DNA of 64,000 nucleotides from Methanomassiliicoccus luminyensis B10 (GTDB lineage: Archaea > Thermoplasmatota > Thermoplasmata > Methanomassiliicoccales > Methanomassiliicoccaceae), in assembly GCF_000308215.1 (NCBI RefSeq), contig NZ_CAJE01000012.1:372001-436000 (forward strand), in the 5' to 3' direction. Below the pieces are notes generated by a model. That model had not been told where the DNA came from, searched no databases, and worked only from the letters and a program-made list of their open reading frames with translations. Positions 52,284-60,088 of this stretch are shown here, piece by piece; positions within the stretch are counted from its first letter, which is position 1; every line of letters begins with the position of its first letter. Both the position numbers and the translations under genes were made by a program.

Positions 52284-53374
52284 TCGGGCCTCACCACGAA
52301 AATGTTGCCCTGGGGCTCGGCGCCATAGACGCTCCCCTCCCCATGCAGGTCCGTGAAGTACATGCCATCCCGGCCGAAGGCCATGCCGACAGGCATCCCG
52401 ATCCCTTCGCCGGTATAGGCAACGAACTCATCGTAGGACCTGATCCCCGAACCATCGCGGTCCAGCTCAAGCTTCACGATCTTCTTGCCTTTCATGGAGG
52501 GAGCGCGATATCGAGCGGGGCCAGCAAGCACCACGAACAGGTGGTCATGGAATTCCTGGGGGAACTGACCATCCTGCATGAACGCGAGAGCGGTGGGGGC
52601 CTGCGTGAAGGTCCACCAGAAGAGCGAGTTCTGCTTCATGTCCATGGGCCACCCGTAGTTCCCTCCGGCCTGGATCCTGGCCACCCGATCGTACGTGCGG
52701 GGGCCGTTGTCAGAGATGTAAAGCGACGAGTCGCTTTTCCGCCAGGTCGCGCCGAAGGGGCTTCGCAGCCCTTTGGCGAACACCGGGCTCTCCGGGTCAG
52801 GGTTGTCGGAGGGGATCGAGCCGTCAAGGTTCATACGGAGGACCTTGCCCCGCAGGTCCTTGTCGTCCTGGGCCACCTCCGACCGCTTCATGCCATCTCC
52901 CACATTGACATACAGCTTCCCGTCAAGGCCGATGGTCACGGCATGGATCTGATGGGCGCCGAGCACCGACGGGATCCCCTCTATCACGGCCGCCATCGAC
53001 TCCATCCTAAGTCCGTCCCTGCTCTTGGTCCGGACCACTTTGGCCTTGAAATCATTGCCGTCCTTGTAGAGCATGGATATGAAGAGGTCACCGCTCTGCG
53101 TCTCTACGCATATCCCCATCACCCCGGACTCACCTGAGCCGGGCAAGATGAAATCGGGACGATAGTTCAGGAGCCCCTCGGCATACGTTATCACTTGGCA
53201 GTCATTGGTCACCACGCGCACCCGCCCATATAGCTCGGTCACGTACAGCAACGGGTCGCCCGGCCTCTTTCCGGGGTTCGGAACGGGAGCGATGTTTACC
53301 GGCTTATCCAGGCCGGTAGCCAAGTGCTCCAGGCGGAACCCCGGGAAGGTCCACCAGCTCTCGATAGGCTTCAT
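52280..53374 (-). CDS. GSDH-family (PQQ-dependent sugar dehydrogenase-like) beta-propeller, copy 1
   Basis: A 364-aa six-bladed propeller of the glucose/sorbosone dehydrogenase family. Blade segments such as GLRSPFGATWRKSDSSLYISDNG, AGGNYGWPMD and GEGIGMPVGMAFGRDGMYFTD, cited in parts, are typical, and the catalytic-type His is probably in LGAHQIHAVTIG. The open frame reaches 53617, but the extra 81 codons are Arg-rich shadow of the next gene; the ATG at 53374 is chosen. No signal peptide is seen, whereas characterised family members are exported. A DUF2769 gene overlaps its end and another precedes it by 55 bases. Confidence 0.88.
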   Translation of the reverse strand: MKPIESWWTFPGFRLEHLATGLDKPVNIAPVPNPGKRPGDPLLYVTELYGRVRVVTNDCQVITYAEGLLNYRPDFILPGSGESGVMGICVETQSGDLFISMLYKDGNDFKAKVVRTKSRDGLRMESMAAVIEGIPSVLGAHQIHAVTIGLDGKLYVNVGDGMKRSEVAQDDKDLRGKVLRMNLDGSIPSDNPDPESPVFAKGLRSPFGATWRKSDSSLYISDNGPRTYDRVARIQAGGNYGWPMDMKQNSLFWWTFTQAPTALAFMQDGQFPQEFHDHLFVVLAGPARYRAPSMKGKKIVKLELDRDGSGIRSYDEFVAYTGEGIGMPVGMAFGRDGMYFTDLHGEGSVYGAEPQGNIFVVRPE

Positions 53375-53429
53375 GGCAGCGGTCCCCGGGCGTCGGCCCG
53401 GCCCAATGTCGAAGGTATGTTCCGGACGA

Positions 53430-53741
53430 TCACTTTCTCGACCCCGAACCGCGCTGCTCGATCTCATCGCCGCGAAGGCAGTAGTACATGTTAACCATGC
53501 CAAGGTCCTTATGCACCGGGCAATCAGGACAGAAGCACACCACTGTATCCTTGATGCACGAGCTCTTCTCGCGCAGACAAAAGACCAGCTCGCCCTTCTC
53601 CTCTGCGCACTGGGCATATGTCGGACAGGGAGGGCAATTGCACCTCTCCTGATTCTCCTTGGCCATCTTCTCTTTCTTTTCCTCGCCCGGACCTCCCGCG
53701 TTTTTCATGATCTCCTCGAACCTGTCCAACAGAGCACCCAT
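53430..53741 (-). CDS. DUF2769 Cys-rich small protein, upstream copy
   Basis: A 103-aa protein with a helical acidic N-terminus and the DUF2769 Cys pattern: CNCPPCPTYAQC, VFCLREKSSC, CFCPDCPV and YYCLRG. The longest frame begins at 53840, but CTACTTAAACCC (about 53763-53774) is a TATA box that would set the start site at the ATG at 53741, giving a leaderless mRNA. It lies 55 bases before sugar dehydrogenase copy 1, so the three genes DUF2769-GSDH-DUF2769 form one operon. Confidence 0.85.
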   Translation of the reverse strand: MGALLDRFEEIMKNAGGPGEEKKEKMAKENQERCNCPPCPTYAQCAEEKGELVFCLREKSSCIKDTVVCFCPDCPVHKDLGMVNMYYCLRGDEIEQRGSGSRK

Positions 53742-53860
53742 CCGATTCAATCCCAGGCCAGGGTTTAAGTAGATTTCTCCGGGCCACCCCTCGGCCCAGA
53801 CCATCTGGTCATGGAACTTATTTATCCGATGGAGGCGCAACGGACAGTGGTGACGAGCGC

Positions 53861-55171
53861 ATGTTCAAGAAGGCGTTTAGCGGGCCCCGACCGCTCCCGG
53901 TCGAAGAGGCGAGGGAAAAGATGTTCCCGGCGGCCGTAGGGATCGAGATCGTATCGGAGGACTTCATCAACCCTGTGGCCCTGGCCGCACCGCCGGACTC
54001 GTCCGGCCGCCTGTTCGTGGTGGACCAGGCCGGAAAGGTGCTCGTGCTGAGATCGGACGGCACCAGGGAGGAAACCCCGTTCTTGGACATTGCCGATGAG
54101 ATCGTGGAGCTGGCCCCGAAATACGATGAACGGGGACTGCTCGGGATGGCCTTTCACCCCCAGTTCAGGACCAACGGAAAGTTCTACCTTTTCTACAGCG
54201 CGCCCCTCCGGGATGGAGCGCCCAAGGGATGGAACTGCACCAACCACCTCGTCGAGTACCGGGCGGCCAAAGACGATCCGAACAGAGCGGACCCCGGCTC
54301 AAGAAGAGTACTGTTGTCACTGGACAAACCCCAGATGAACCACAACGGAGGGCACATCGCCTTTGGACCGGACGGCTATCTGTACGTCCCGTTGGGGGAT
54401 GGAGGGGGAGAGAACGACAAGGACGAGGGGCACACGCCCGGAACGGGCAACGGGCAGGACCTCAACGCTCTGCTCGGCAAGATACTCAGGATCGATGTGG
54501 ACGGCAGGTCGGACGGTAAGGAATATGGCATCCCGCCTGGCAACCCGTTCACTGATGGCCAAGGGCCCCCCGAGATCTTCGCGTACGGCTTGAGGAACCC
54601 GTACCACATCTCCTTCGATGCCGGTGGGGACCGTCAGCTGTTCGCCGGTGACGCCGGACAGGTCCGCTGGGAGGAGATAGACATCATCGTCAGGGGCGGC
54701 AACTATGGGTGGAACCTCAAAGAAGGCTCTCACTGCTTCGATCCGAATGACAATGCCGCCGACCGCCTGGGCTGCTCCTCCACCGGTTTCCGCGGTGAAC
54801 CGCTCATCGATCCCATCATAGAATACCGGAATCTTTCGAACAGGTCCGGCGGCATCGGATCGGTGGTCATCGGCGGGTATGTCTACAGGGGAAGGGCGAT
54901 GTCTTCTCTCAGGGGCCGTTACATCTTTGGAGACCTGAGCGGCACCCACGGAAGGGCCGATGGCCGGATGTTCGTGGGCTCCCCTCCTCCGGACGGGGGT
55001 GCCTGGGTCATGGACGAGATCATCATCGAGGGCAGGGACAGATTGAATGAATATGTCCTGGCGTTCGGCCAGGATATCGACAATGAGCTGTATGTACTCA
55101 CTTCAGATACCCAGGGGCCCAGTGGGAGCTCGGGCAGAGTGTACAAAATCGTGCCGCCCAGGAAGAGCTGA
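53861..55171 (+). CDS. GSDH-family (PQQ-dependent sugar dehydrogenase-like) beta-propeller, copy 2
   Basis: A 436-aa propeller with clearer family hallmarks than copy 1: DERGLLGMAFHPQF, NHNGGHIAFGPDGYLYVPLGDGG (with catalytic-type His), GLRNPYHISFD, GDAGQVRWEEIDII and GGNYGWNLKEG, cited in parts. It resembles hedgehog-interacting-like GSDH proteins. The N-terminus (MFKKAFSGPRPLPVEEA) lacks a hydrophobic signal, so it is probably cytoplasmic, unlike most known relatives. ACTTATTTATCC (53816-53827) is a TATA box. It is divergent from the DUF2769-GSDH operon, sharing the intergenic region. Confidence 0.9.
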   Translation: MFKKAFSGPRPLPVEEAREKMFPAAVGIEIVSEDFINPVALAAPPDSSGRLFVVDQAGKVLVLRSDGTREETPFLDIADEIVELAPKYDERGLLGMAFHPQFRTNGKFYLFYSAPLRDGAPKGWNCTNHLVEYRAAKDDPNRADPGSRRVLLSLDKPQMNHNGGHIAFGPDGYLYVPLGDGGGENDKDEGHTPGTGNGQDLNALLGKILRIDVDGRSDGKEYGIPPGNPFTDGQGPPEIFAYGLRNPYHISFDAGGDRQLFAGDAGQVRWEEIDIIVRGGNYGWNLKEGSHCFDPNDNAADRLGCSSTGFRGEPLIDPIIEYRNLSNRSGGIGSVVIGGYVYRGRAMSSLRGRYIFGDLSGTHGRADGRMFVGSPPPDGGAWVMDEIIIEGRDRLNEYVLAFGQDIDNELYVLTSDTQGPSGSSGRVYKIVPPRKS

Positions 55172-55261
55172 TCGTCCGAGGAAGCATTATGCGGTGCACC
55201 CATGATGAACGCGCCCCTGCGGCCATCGCCATGGCAGCCTCTGTGACAGCCTGAGGCGATC

Positions 55262-55885
55262 GTGGTGTTCTTCGAACCCAGCGTCTTCCTCGTCAAAGAC
55301 CTGATCTCGTCCATGGGATACCCCGGCCTGGCCTTCCTGATGGCGCTGGACGCTACCATCGTCCCGATGCCCAGCGCGGCGGTGATGGGGTTCGCCGGAG
55401 CGCTCTGCTATGAGGGGAGGTACGACATAGCTCTCGTCACGGCGGCAGGAGCGTTCGGCAGCATGCTCGGTTCCGTCTCCATGTACCTTGTTGGCCTGTG
55501 GGGAGGACGACCTTTCGCCGAGCGCTATGGGAAGTACATTGGTCTGGGGGAAGAGAGGATCAGAACGGCCGAAGGCTGGTTCAAGAGACACGGCGATCCG
55601 GTGGTCTTCATTTGCCAGCTCGTTCCGGTAGCGAAAGACCTCATACCATTCCCTGCGGGCCTGGCCAAGATGAGATTGCGGCGCTTCGCGACGTTCTCCT
55701 TCCTGGGCTCCATCCCCTTCTGCTTCATCCTGGCGTATATCGGCCTGTATTTTGGCCAGGATTGGGAGATGGCGGTGGCGGTGGTCGATCGATATGACCT
55801 CCTGGTCCTGGCGCTGTTCGTCGTGCTGACGGCGATTTACCTCGTCCACCGAAAGAGACGGGGCCGGTCCCGGGAGCGAAGCTGA
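55262..55885 (+). CDS. DedA/SNARE-associated-family membrane protein
   Basis: A 207-aa membrane protein of the DedA family, scramblase or flippase-like proteins that maintain lipid and membrane potential balance. Typical parts: LMALDATIVPMPSAAVMGFAGAL, GSMLGSVSMYLVG and the re-entrant loop FICQLVPVAKDLIPFPAGLAKM. In most relatives the conserved residues there are R (FxxRFxPxxR); here they are Gln and Lys, a notable change. The GTG start at 55262 lies 90 bases after the sugar dehydrogenase. Adjacent genes suggest no role. Confidence 0.87.
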   Translation: MVFFEPSVFLVKDLISSMGYPGLAFLMALDATIVPMPSAAVMGFAGALCYEGRYDIALVTAAGAFGSMLGSVSMYLVGLWGGRPFAERYGKYIGLGEERIRTAEGWFKRHGDPVVFICQLVPVAKDLIPFPAGLAKMRLRRFATFSFLGSIPFCFILAYIGLYFGQDWEMAVAVVDRYDLLVLALFVVLTAIYLVHRKRRGRSRERS

Positions 55886-55904
55886 TCTATGGGATGTCCG
55901 CAGC

Positions 55905-56873
55905 TCAGCCGGCCCAAGAGGTGATGTGGTACGAGCCGTTCTCGCGGTAGTCGCCCAGCTTGGTCATGCGCACATTAGCGCCTTTGAGCATGTAGTCATG
56001 GGACAGCAGCACATTGTACAGCTGCAGATGGTCGCCGGAAAAGCGGGTGAGCAGGCGGTTCTTGCCCTGTTCCAGGGACACCTGCTCGCACTTGGAGAGC
56101 AGGGAGGACATTATCTCCAAGGGATTGGGCGCCTGCGGGTCCACCAGAAGCGCCTTGATCGACGAGTAGCTGGCCTCCTCGCCCCTCTGATAGGAGTGCA
56201 TTATCGCCGCGCCCCGGGCCTCTCCGCCCTCCTCGAAGATGTACACGTTCCCCAGCCGCTTCCCTACCGTGACGGCCGCCTCCCTCGAATAGTCGAGCAG
56301 GGGGTTCACCTTGGCACTCAGGCGCGATATGGCCGGCATGGCCCCCTCTATGCCGGCGCCCCCCGGCTCCACCACGCTGGCGGTGGACCGCCCTTCGTAG
56401 CGCAGCACCTTCTCCACTATGAGGATGAGCGAGCTGGGACGATATCCCGATGACATGTAGAAATGGATGTGCTTGGGGATGTGCGACATGGTCTCCAGTC
56501 CTATGATCTCGCACCCCCGTTCCCGGAGATGCTGCTCACTGGCGCCCAGAAGGAGCTTCCCGACCCCGTGGCTCTGACAGGCCGGCAGCACTTCCAACGG
56601 TCCGATCCATCCGATCCGGCCCCACACATGGGCGAACGCCGAGCCTATTATCTTTCCGTCCTCCTCAGCCACGATGCACCCGCCCGGTTCGTTGGACAGG
56701 TAGGCGTCGATTATCCTCTCCGAGCGCTTGGGGTACTTGAACTTCCGGCCGATGTCATGAGTGGCAAGGTCGGACCAGGCGATCTGCCCCACCTCACGCA
56801 CTTCCTCCATGTCATCACGGGTCATGGACCGGAGCTGGGGCGCTTTGTCCTTGCTCCTTATGAACATGCTCAT
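55905..56873 (-). CDS. GNAT-family acetyltransferase, possibly two-domain
   Basis: A 322-aa protein. The first half is a classical GNAT domain: RSMTRDDMEEVREVGQIAW, GCIVAEEDGKIIGSAFA, WIGPLEVLPACQSHGVGKLLL (acetyl-CoA loop with Q-x-x-G-x-G) and HFYMSSGYRP. The second half (about 180-322) carries GEARGAAIMHSY and a final LLSHDYMLKGANVRMTKL that look like a second, degenerate GNAT fold. The substrate is unknown. PolX-like and LarB genes follow upstream on the same strand, with 7 bases to the PolX-like stop. Confidence 0.87.
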   Translation of the reverse strand: MSMFIRSKDKAPQLRSMTRDDMEEVREVGQIAWSDLATHDIGRKFKYPKRSERIIDAYLSNEPGGCIVAEEDGKIIGSAFAHVWGRIGWIGPLEVLPACQSHGVGKLLLGASEQHLRERGCEIIGLETMSHIPKHIHFYMSSGYRPSSLILIVEKVLRYEGRSTASVVEPGGAGIEGAMPAISRLSAKVNPLLDYSREAAVTVGKRLGNVYIFEEGGEARGAAIMHSYQRGEEASYSSIKALLVDPQAPNPLEIMSSLLSKCEQVSLEQGKNRLLTRFSGDHLQLYNVLLSHDYMLKGANVRMTKLGDYRENGSYHITSWAG

Positions 56874-56880
56874 TCGGTGC

Positions 56881-58563
56881 TCACTTCCTCCAGCCTCTCC
56901 CCCTGAGTTCGTCCGCGGTCCTCGAGTTCAGCAGCCTCTGCGGGGGCAGCAGCGCCCTCCTGGCCATGGCCAGCCCCCAGTCCCAGTACATGATCTCGTT
57001 GGGGAACGCGGCATCGGTGCCTATGCTATAGGAAGCTCCCTGTTCATAAAGGTTGTAAATGACATCGTCGTAAAGGTCCAGGCGGTCGGGGTAGGCGTTG
57101 ATCTCCAGAGCGGCGTTCACCTCGGCGGCCTTGGCGGCCACAGCCTTCAGGTCGATAGCGGACGGCTCCCGCAATCCTATGACCCGGTTGGTGGGGTGGC
57201 CCAGCACATCCAGGTTGGGGTCGTCGAGCGCCCTCAGCACACGGCGGGTCGTCTCCTCCCCGCCCATGGACAGCTTGGTGTTCACAGAACCGATGACCAG
57301 GTCCAGGCGGTCCAGCGCCGAGGAGGGGAAGTCCAGCCGCCCGTCCGGGGCGATGTCCACCTCCGCGCCTTTCAGTATGTCGATGCCCACCGCGTCGGCC
57401 GCCCGGTCGATGGCGGCGTTCCTGCGCTCCAGGGCCGGGAGGTCCATCCTCCTTCCGCCTACTCGGTCGCAGAAGCACACGTACTGATGACCCAGCTCCT
57501 TGGCCGCCGCGGCTATCTCGCTCACCCTCTGCGTTCCGTCGATGGACGCGGCGCGCACGTGCAGGTCGCCCAGAAGATCTCGCGCTTCCGCCACCGGGCC
57601 GTCGGGGAGGGCGCGTCCTTCCCGCAGCTCGGGCGAAAGGGGCGGCAAGTTCAGCACCTCATATATCTCCTCCTCCGAGCATTGGGTCCCCTTGCCAAGC
57701 CCCCCGACGGTGAAGCGGTGACCCAGTTCCTTGGCCCTGGCGGCCAGGTCCTTCACATGAGCGTCGGAGCCGGTCGACCTCACCAGCTCGTAGGCGAAAG
57801 CCTCGTCCTTTACCCATCTGATCATGCACGCCGCGCCCGAGGCGGTCTTTCCCACCGCCTGGTCCCTCTCCACCACCGTCAGCTCCAGCACCTCGGGGCA
57901 CAGAGCGAAGCGGGACACCACCAGGTCGGGGCGGTCGGAAGCGAATATCAGAGTAATGTTGGCCACGGTGGAGGCTTTCCTCCTGGCCGGCCCGACCAGC
58001 GCGACCCGTCCGACCTCGCCGCCGGCCTTGAGGAAGCTCATGATCAAATTCGCCGACCTGACCGCTCTGGGAGTGGGAACTTCCGCCGCCTCCTCGCGGC
58101 GCCACACCAGCCACTCCATGGTCTTGCGCTCGATCTCCTCGCTGAGGTCGGGTACCTTGGGCAGCTGGTCCTCGGAGATGGCCCGCAGGAGCTCGTCCAC
58201 CGACCTCACGCCGAGCACGATGTCGAGGTCGGCGGTGCGCTTCGTCCCGAGAGTGGGGATGTTCCGGAACAGGGTGATGTCCTCCGGCAGAACGTCCCTC
58301 ACGTTCTCCAGCGTCTCTATCTTTCCGGTGGCGAGGTATTCGTCCAGCTTCGACTCGATGGATTCGCCCACGCCTTCGATCTTCTGGAGCTCGCCGCGCT
58401 CGCTGATGGACCGGACGCTCTCCCCCAGCTCCTCGATGCTGTGGGCCGCCTTCAGGTACGAGGTTGCCCTCCAGTGCTCCCCCTGTATCTCCATGGCCAG
58501 GGCGAGGTCGTAGAAATGCTCCGCCGCCCGCTTGTTGTCCGTCCGGCCGGTCGCCATCCTCAT
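56881..58563 (-). CDS. PolX-family protein with degenerate polymerase and PHP active sites
   Basis: A 560-aa protein with the domain order of bacterial/archaeal DNA polymerase X: helix-hairpin-helix N-terminus (about 40-100: LQKIEGVGESIESKLDEY), palm region, and C-terminal PHP domain. The polymerase motif G-S-x-R-R-G-x-x-x-x-G-D-I-D is here GPARRKASTVANIT, so the catalytic aspartates are missing. In the PHP domain DLHVHS is DLHVRA, T-D-H is C-D-R, S-V-H is S-V-N, and T-D-A-H is T-D-A-A; only some metal ligands (GAEVDI, LGHPT) remain. Both activities are probably lost. Start: ATG at 58563, GTG at 58596 possible. Confidence 0.88.
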   Translation of the reverse strand: MRMATGRTDNKRAAEHFYDLALAMEIQGEHWRATSYLKAAHSIEELGESVRSISERGELQKIEGVGESIESKLDEYLATGKIETLENVRDVLPEDITLFRNIPTLGTKRTADLDIVLGVRSVDELLRAISEDQLPKVPDLSEEIERKTMEWLVWRREEAAEVPTPRAVRSANLIMSFLKAGGEVGRVALVGPARRKASTVANITLIFASDRPDLVVSRFALCPEVLELTVVERDQAVGKTASGAACMIRWVKDEAFAYELVRSTGSDAHVKDLAARAKELGHRFTVGGLGKGTQCSEEEIYEVLNLPPLSPELREGRALPDGPVAEARDLLGDLHVRAASIDGTQRVSEIAAAAKELGHQYVCFCDRVGGRRMDLPALERRNAAIDRAADAVGIDILKGAEVDIAPDGRLDFPSSALDRLDLVIGSVNTKLSMGGEETTRRVLRALDDPNLDVLGHPTNRVIGLREPSAIDLKAVAAKAAEVNAALEINAYPDRLDLYDDVIYNLYEQGASYSIGTDAAFPNEIMYWDWGLAMARRALLPPQRLLNSRTADELRGRGWRK

Positions 58564-58577
58564 AACGATCCCTATCA

Positions 58578-59345
58578 CTATTTGTGGCGACAGCACCTAA
58601 TACTTATCAATGCGGCGGTGGCCCCCGCTCCCACGCCGTTGTCGATGTTGACGACCGCCAGCCCGGGGGAGCATGACTGCAGCATAGAGAGCAAGGCGGC
58701 CTGCCCCTCCGCGCCCGCCCCGTATCCCACCGAGGTGGGCACCCCGATGACGGGGACATCGGATAGCGAGGATACCACCGAAGCGAGCGCTCCCTCCATC
58801 CCCGCCGCCACTACCAGGGCGTCCACGCCGGAATCGAGCATGCCGACCAGGGGGTCGAGGAACCGGTGGAACGCGGCGATGCCCACATCGTACGCGGCCA
58901 TGACCTCCACGCCCATGGATTCCGCCACCACCCTGGCCTCGTCGGCCACCCGCGCGTCGGAAGTGCCCGCGGCCAGGATGCCGATCCTGCCTCGGTCCAG
59001 AGGACCCCTTCGCCCTCCCGCCACGATCATCCTGGCCCCTTCCTCATAGCGCGCCGGCAGCGGGTCGATGGCACCGCGCACCGCTTCGAAATGCTCCTTG
59101 GTGGCGCGGGAGACCAGCAGGACCTCCTTGTCCCTCATGACCTCCTTCACTATTTCCGCGACGGCCTGGGGCGATTTGCTCTGGCCGAAGATCACCTCGG
59201 GGATATCCTTGCGGTCGGAGCGTCGCGGATCGAAAATAGTGTGCTCGCCGATGCCGCGGACGTAGTCCATGCGCACCAGGCGCTCGGCCTCATCGCAGCT
59301 CAGCTCGCCCTTCCTGTATCGTTCCAGAACGTCCCGCACGCTCAT
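58578..59345 (-). CDS. larB: LarB, pyridinium biscarboxylate synthase of the nickel-pincer cofactor pathway
   Basis: A 255-aa homologue of LarB, which carboxylates nicotinate adenine dinucleotide in synthesis of the nickel-pincer nucleotide cofactor of lactate racemase and related LarA enzymes. The C-terminal half has the AIR-carboxylase (PurE)-like fold: GILAAGTSDARVADEA, AAYDVGIAAFHRFL, VVAAGMEGALASVVSSL, VIGVPTSVGYGAG and NIDNGVGAGATA. LarA, LarC and LarE are not in the window. It stops with TAG-TGA-TAG in frame. The PolX-like gene begins next to its 3' end, so they probably share an mRNA. Confidence 0.93.
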   Translation of the reverse strand: MSVRDVLERYRKGELSCDEAERLVRMDYVRGIGEHTIFDPRRSDRKDIPEVIFGQSKSPQAVAEIVKEVMRDKEVLLVSRATKEHFEAVRGAIDPLPARYEEGARMIVAGGRRGPLDRGRIGILAAGTSDARVADEARVVAESMGVEVMAAYDVGIAAFHRFLDPLVGMLDSGVDALVVAAGMEGALASVVSSLSDVPVIGVPTSVGYGAGAEGQAALLSMLQSCSPGLAVVNIDNGVGAGATAALISIRCCRHK

Positions 59346-59376
59346 AAGCGGTCATATGCTGGCGCAATAATCTAAT

Positions 59377-59859
59377 TTACTGCCCGCGGGACAGAACCTC
59401 CGATGATGGCGGCGGATACCGGACCGCCGCGAACAGGCGGCCCTCCACCTCCTCGTATTTCTTAAGGAACTCCCTGATCTCATCGTCCGTGAAGTAGTCC
59501 ACGGCCATGTCGTACAGCTCCTTCTCCTCGTAGCTGGCATGGTGCTGGTACATGAACATCAGCACTTTCAATTTCGCCACCCAGATATCGTCCGCGAGTT
59601 CCTCATCCTCCAGTTCCGTGGTCAGGAGTTCATGGACATGGTGCTCTTCGCAGCGGACCAGCGCCATAGATCGGGGGACGCCGTCGAGTTCCTTGAAGGC
59701 CTCGTAGATGGTCTCCTCCTCTGCCTTCTGGTGAGCCAGTACGAACGTGTTCAGCGCTATGACCTTTTCACGGCGGGAGACGGGGTCGCTGCCGACCAAT
59801 CCAGTCATCTGGTCATTGAATTCCTTGTGCTCGGCCTTGATCTTGTCGAAGAGTTCCAT
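59377..59859 (-). CDS. hemerythrin-like (HHE) domain protein, second gene
   Basis: A 160-aa HHE protein. Candidate di-iron ligands: His in IKAEHKEFND, His and Glu in LAHQKAEEETIYEA, His pair in RCEEHHVHELL, and His/Glu in YQHHASYEEKELYD. It differs in length and sequence from the hemerythrin at 20.9-21.5 kb. Oxygen, NO or iron sensing is possible. It precedes LarB on the same strand with a 31-base gap. Acidic residues are frequent. Confidence 0.9.
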   Translation of the reverse strand: MELFDKIKAEHKEFNDQMTGLVGSDPVSRREKVIALNTFVLAHQKAEEETIYEAFKELDGVPRSMALVRCEEHHVHELLTTELEDEELADDIWVAKLKVLMFMYQHHASYEEKELYDMAVDYFTDDEIREFLKKYEEVEGRLFAAVRYPPPSSEVLSRGQ

Positions 59860-59976
59860 CAGAGCTACCCTCCCTCAAGGGGCCATCGAGAGTTGGACGG
59901 CCATTGTATAAATCAATTGGCCACTCCGGCGGGGGAGCCCATTGAAATGCCGGAGTGTTGGGTGGAGCGAACTAAC

Positions 59977-60005
59977 AGGTCGTGGGCTATCTTGCTCCAC
60001 GACCT
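59977..60005. repeat. 9-bp perfect hairpin upstream of the TnpB pseudogene
   Basis: AGGTCGTGG (59977-59985) pairs with CCACGACCT (59997-60005) around an 11-base loop. It lies about 85 bases before the tnpB remnant. IS200/IS605 elements carry subterminal hairpins at their ends, so this may be the left-end hairpin; a plain intergenic stem-loop is the alternative. Confidence 0.4.
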
Positions 60006-60088
60006 TGACTGTGGGATGAATTGCGACACCAATCACTTTCGGCCATCTCCCCTCAAGACGTTAATATTTCCACATGCTCTGAGATTGT

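Noticed and set aside
56761-59049. 762-codon plus-strand open frame
   Set aside because: It is antisense to the PolX-like, LarB and GNAT genes, has no domain, and arises from high GC codon bias.
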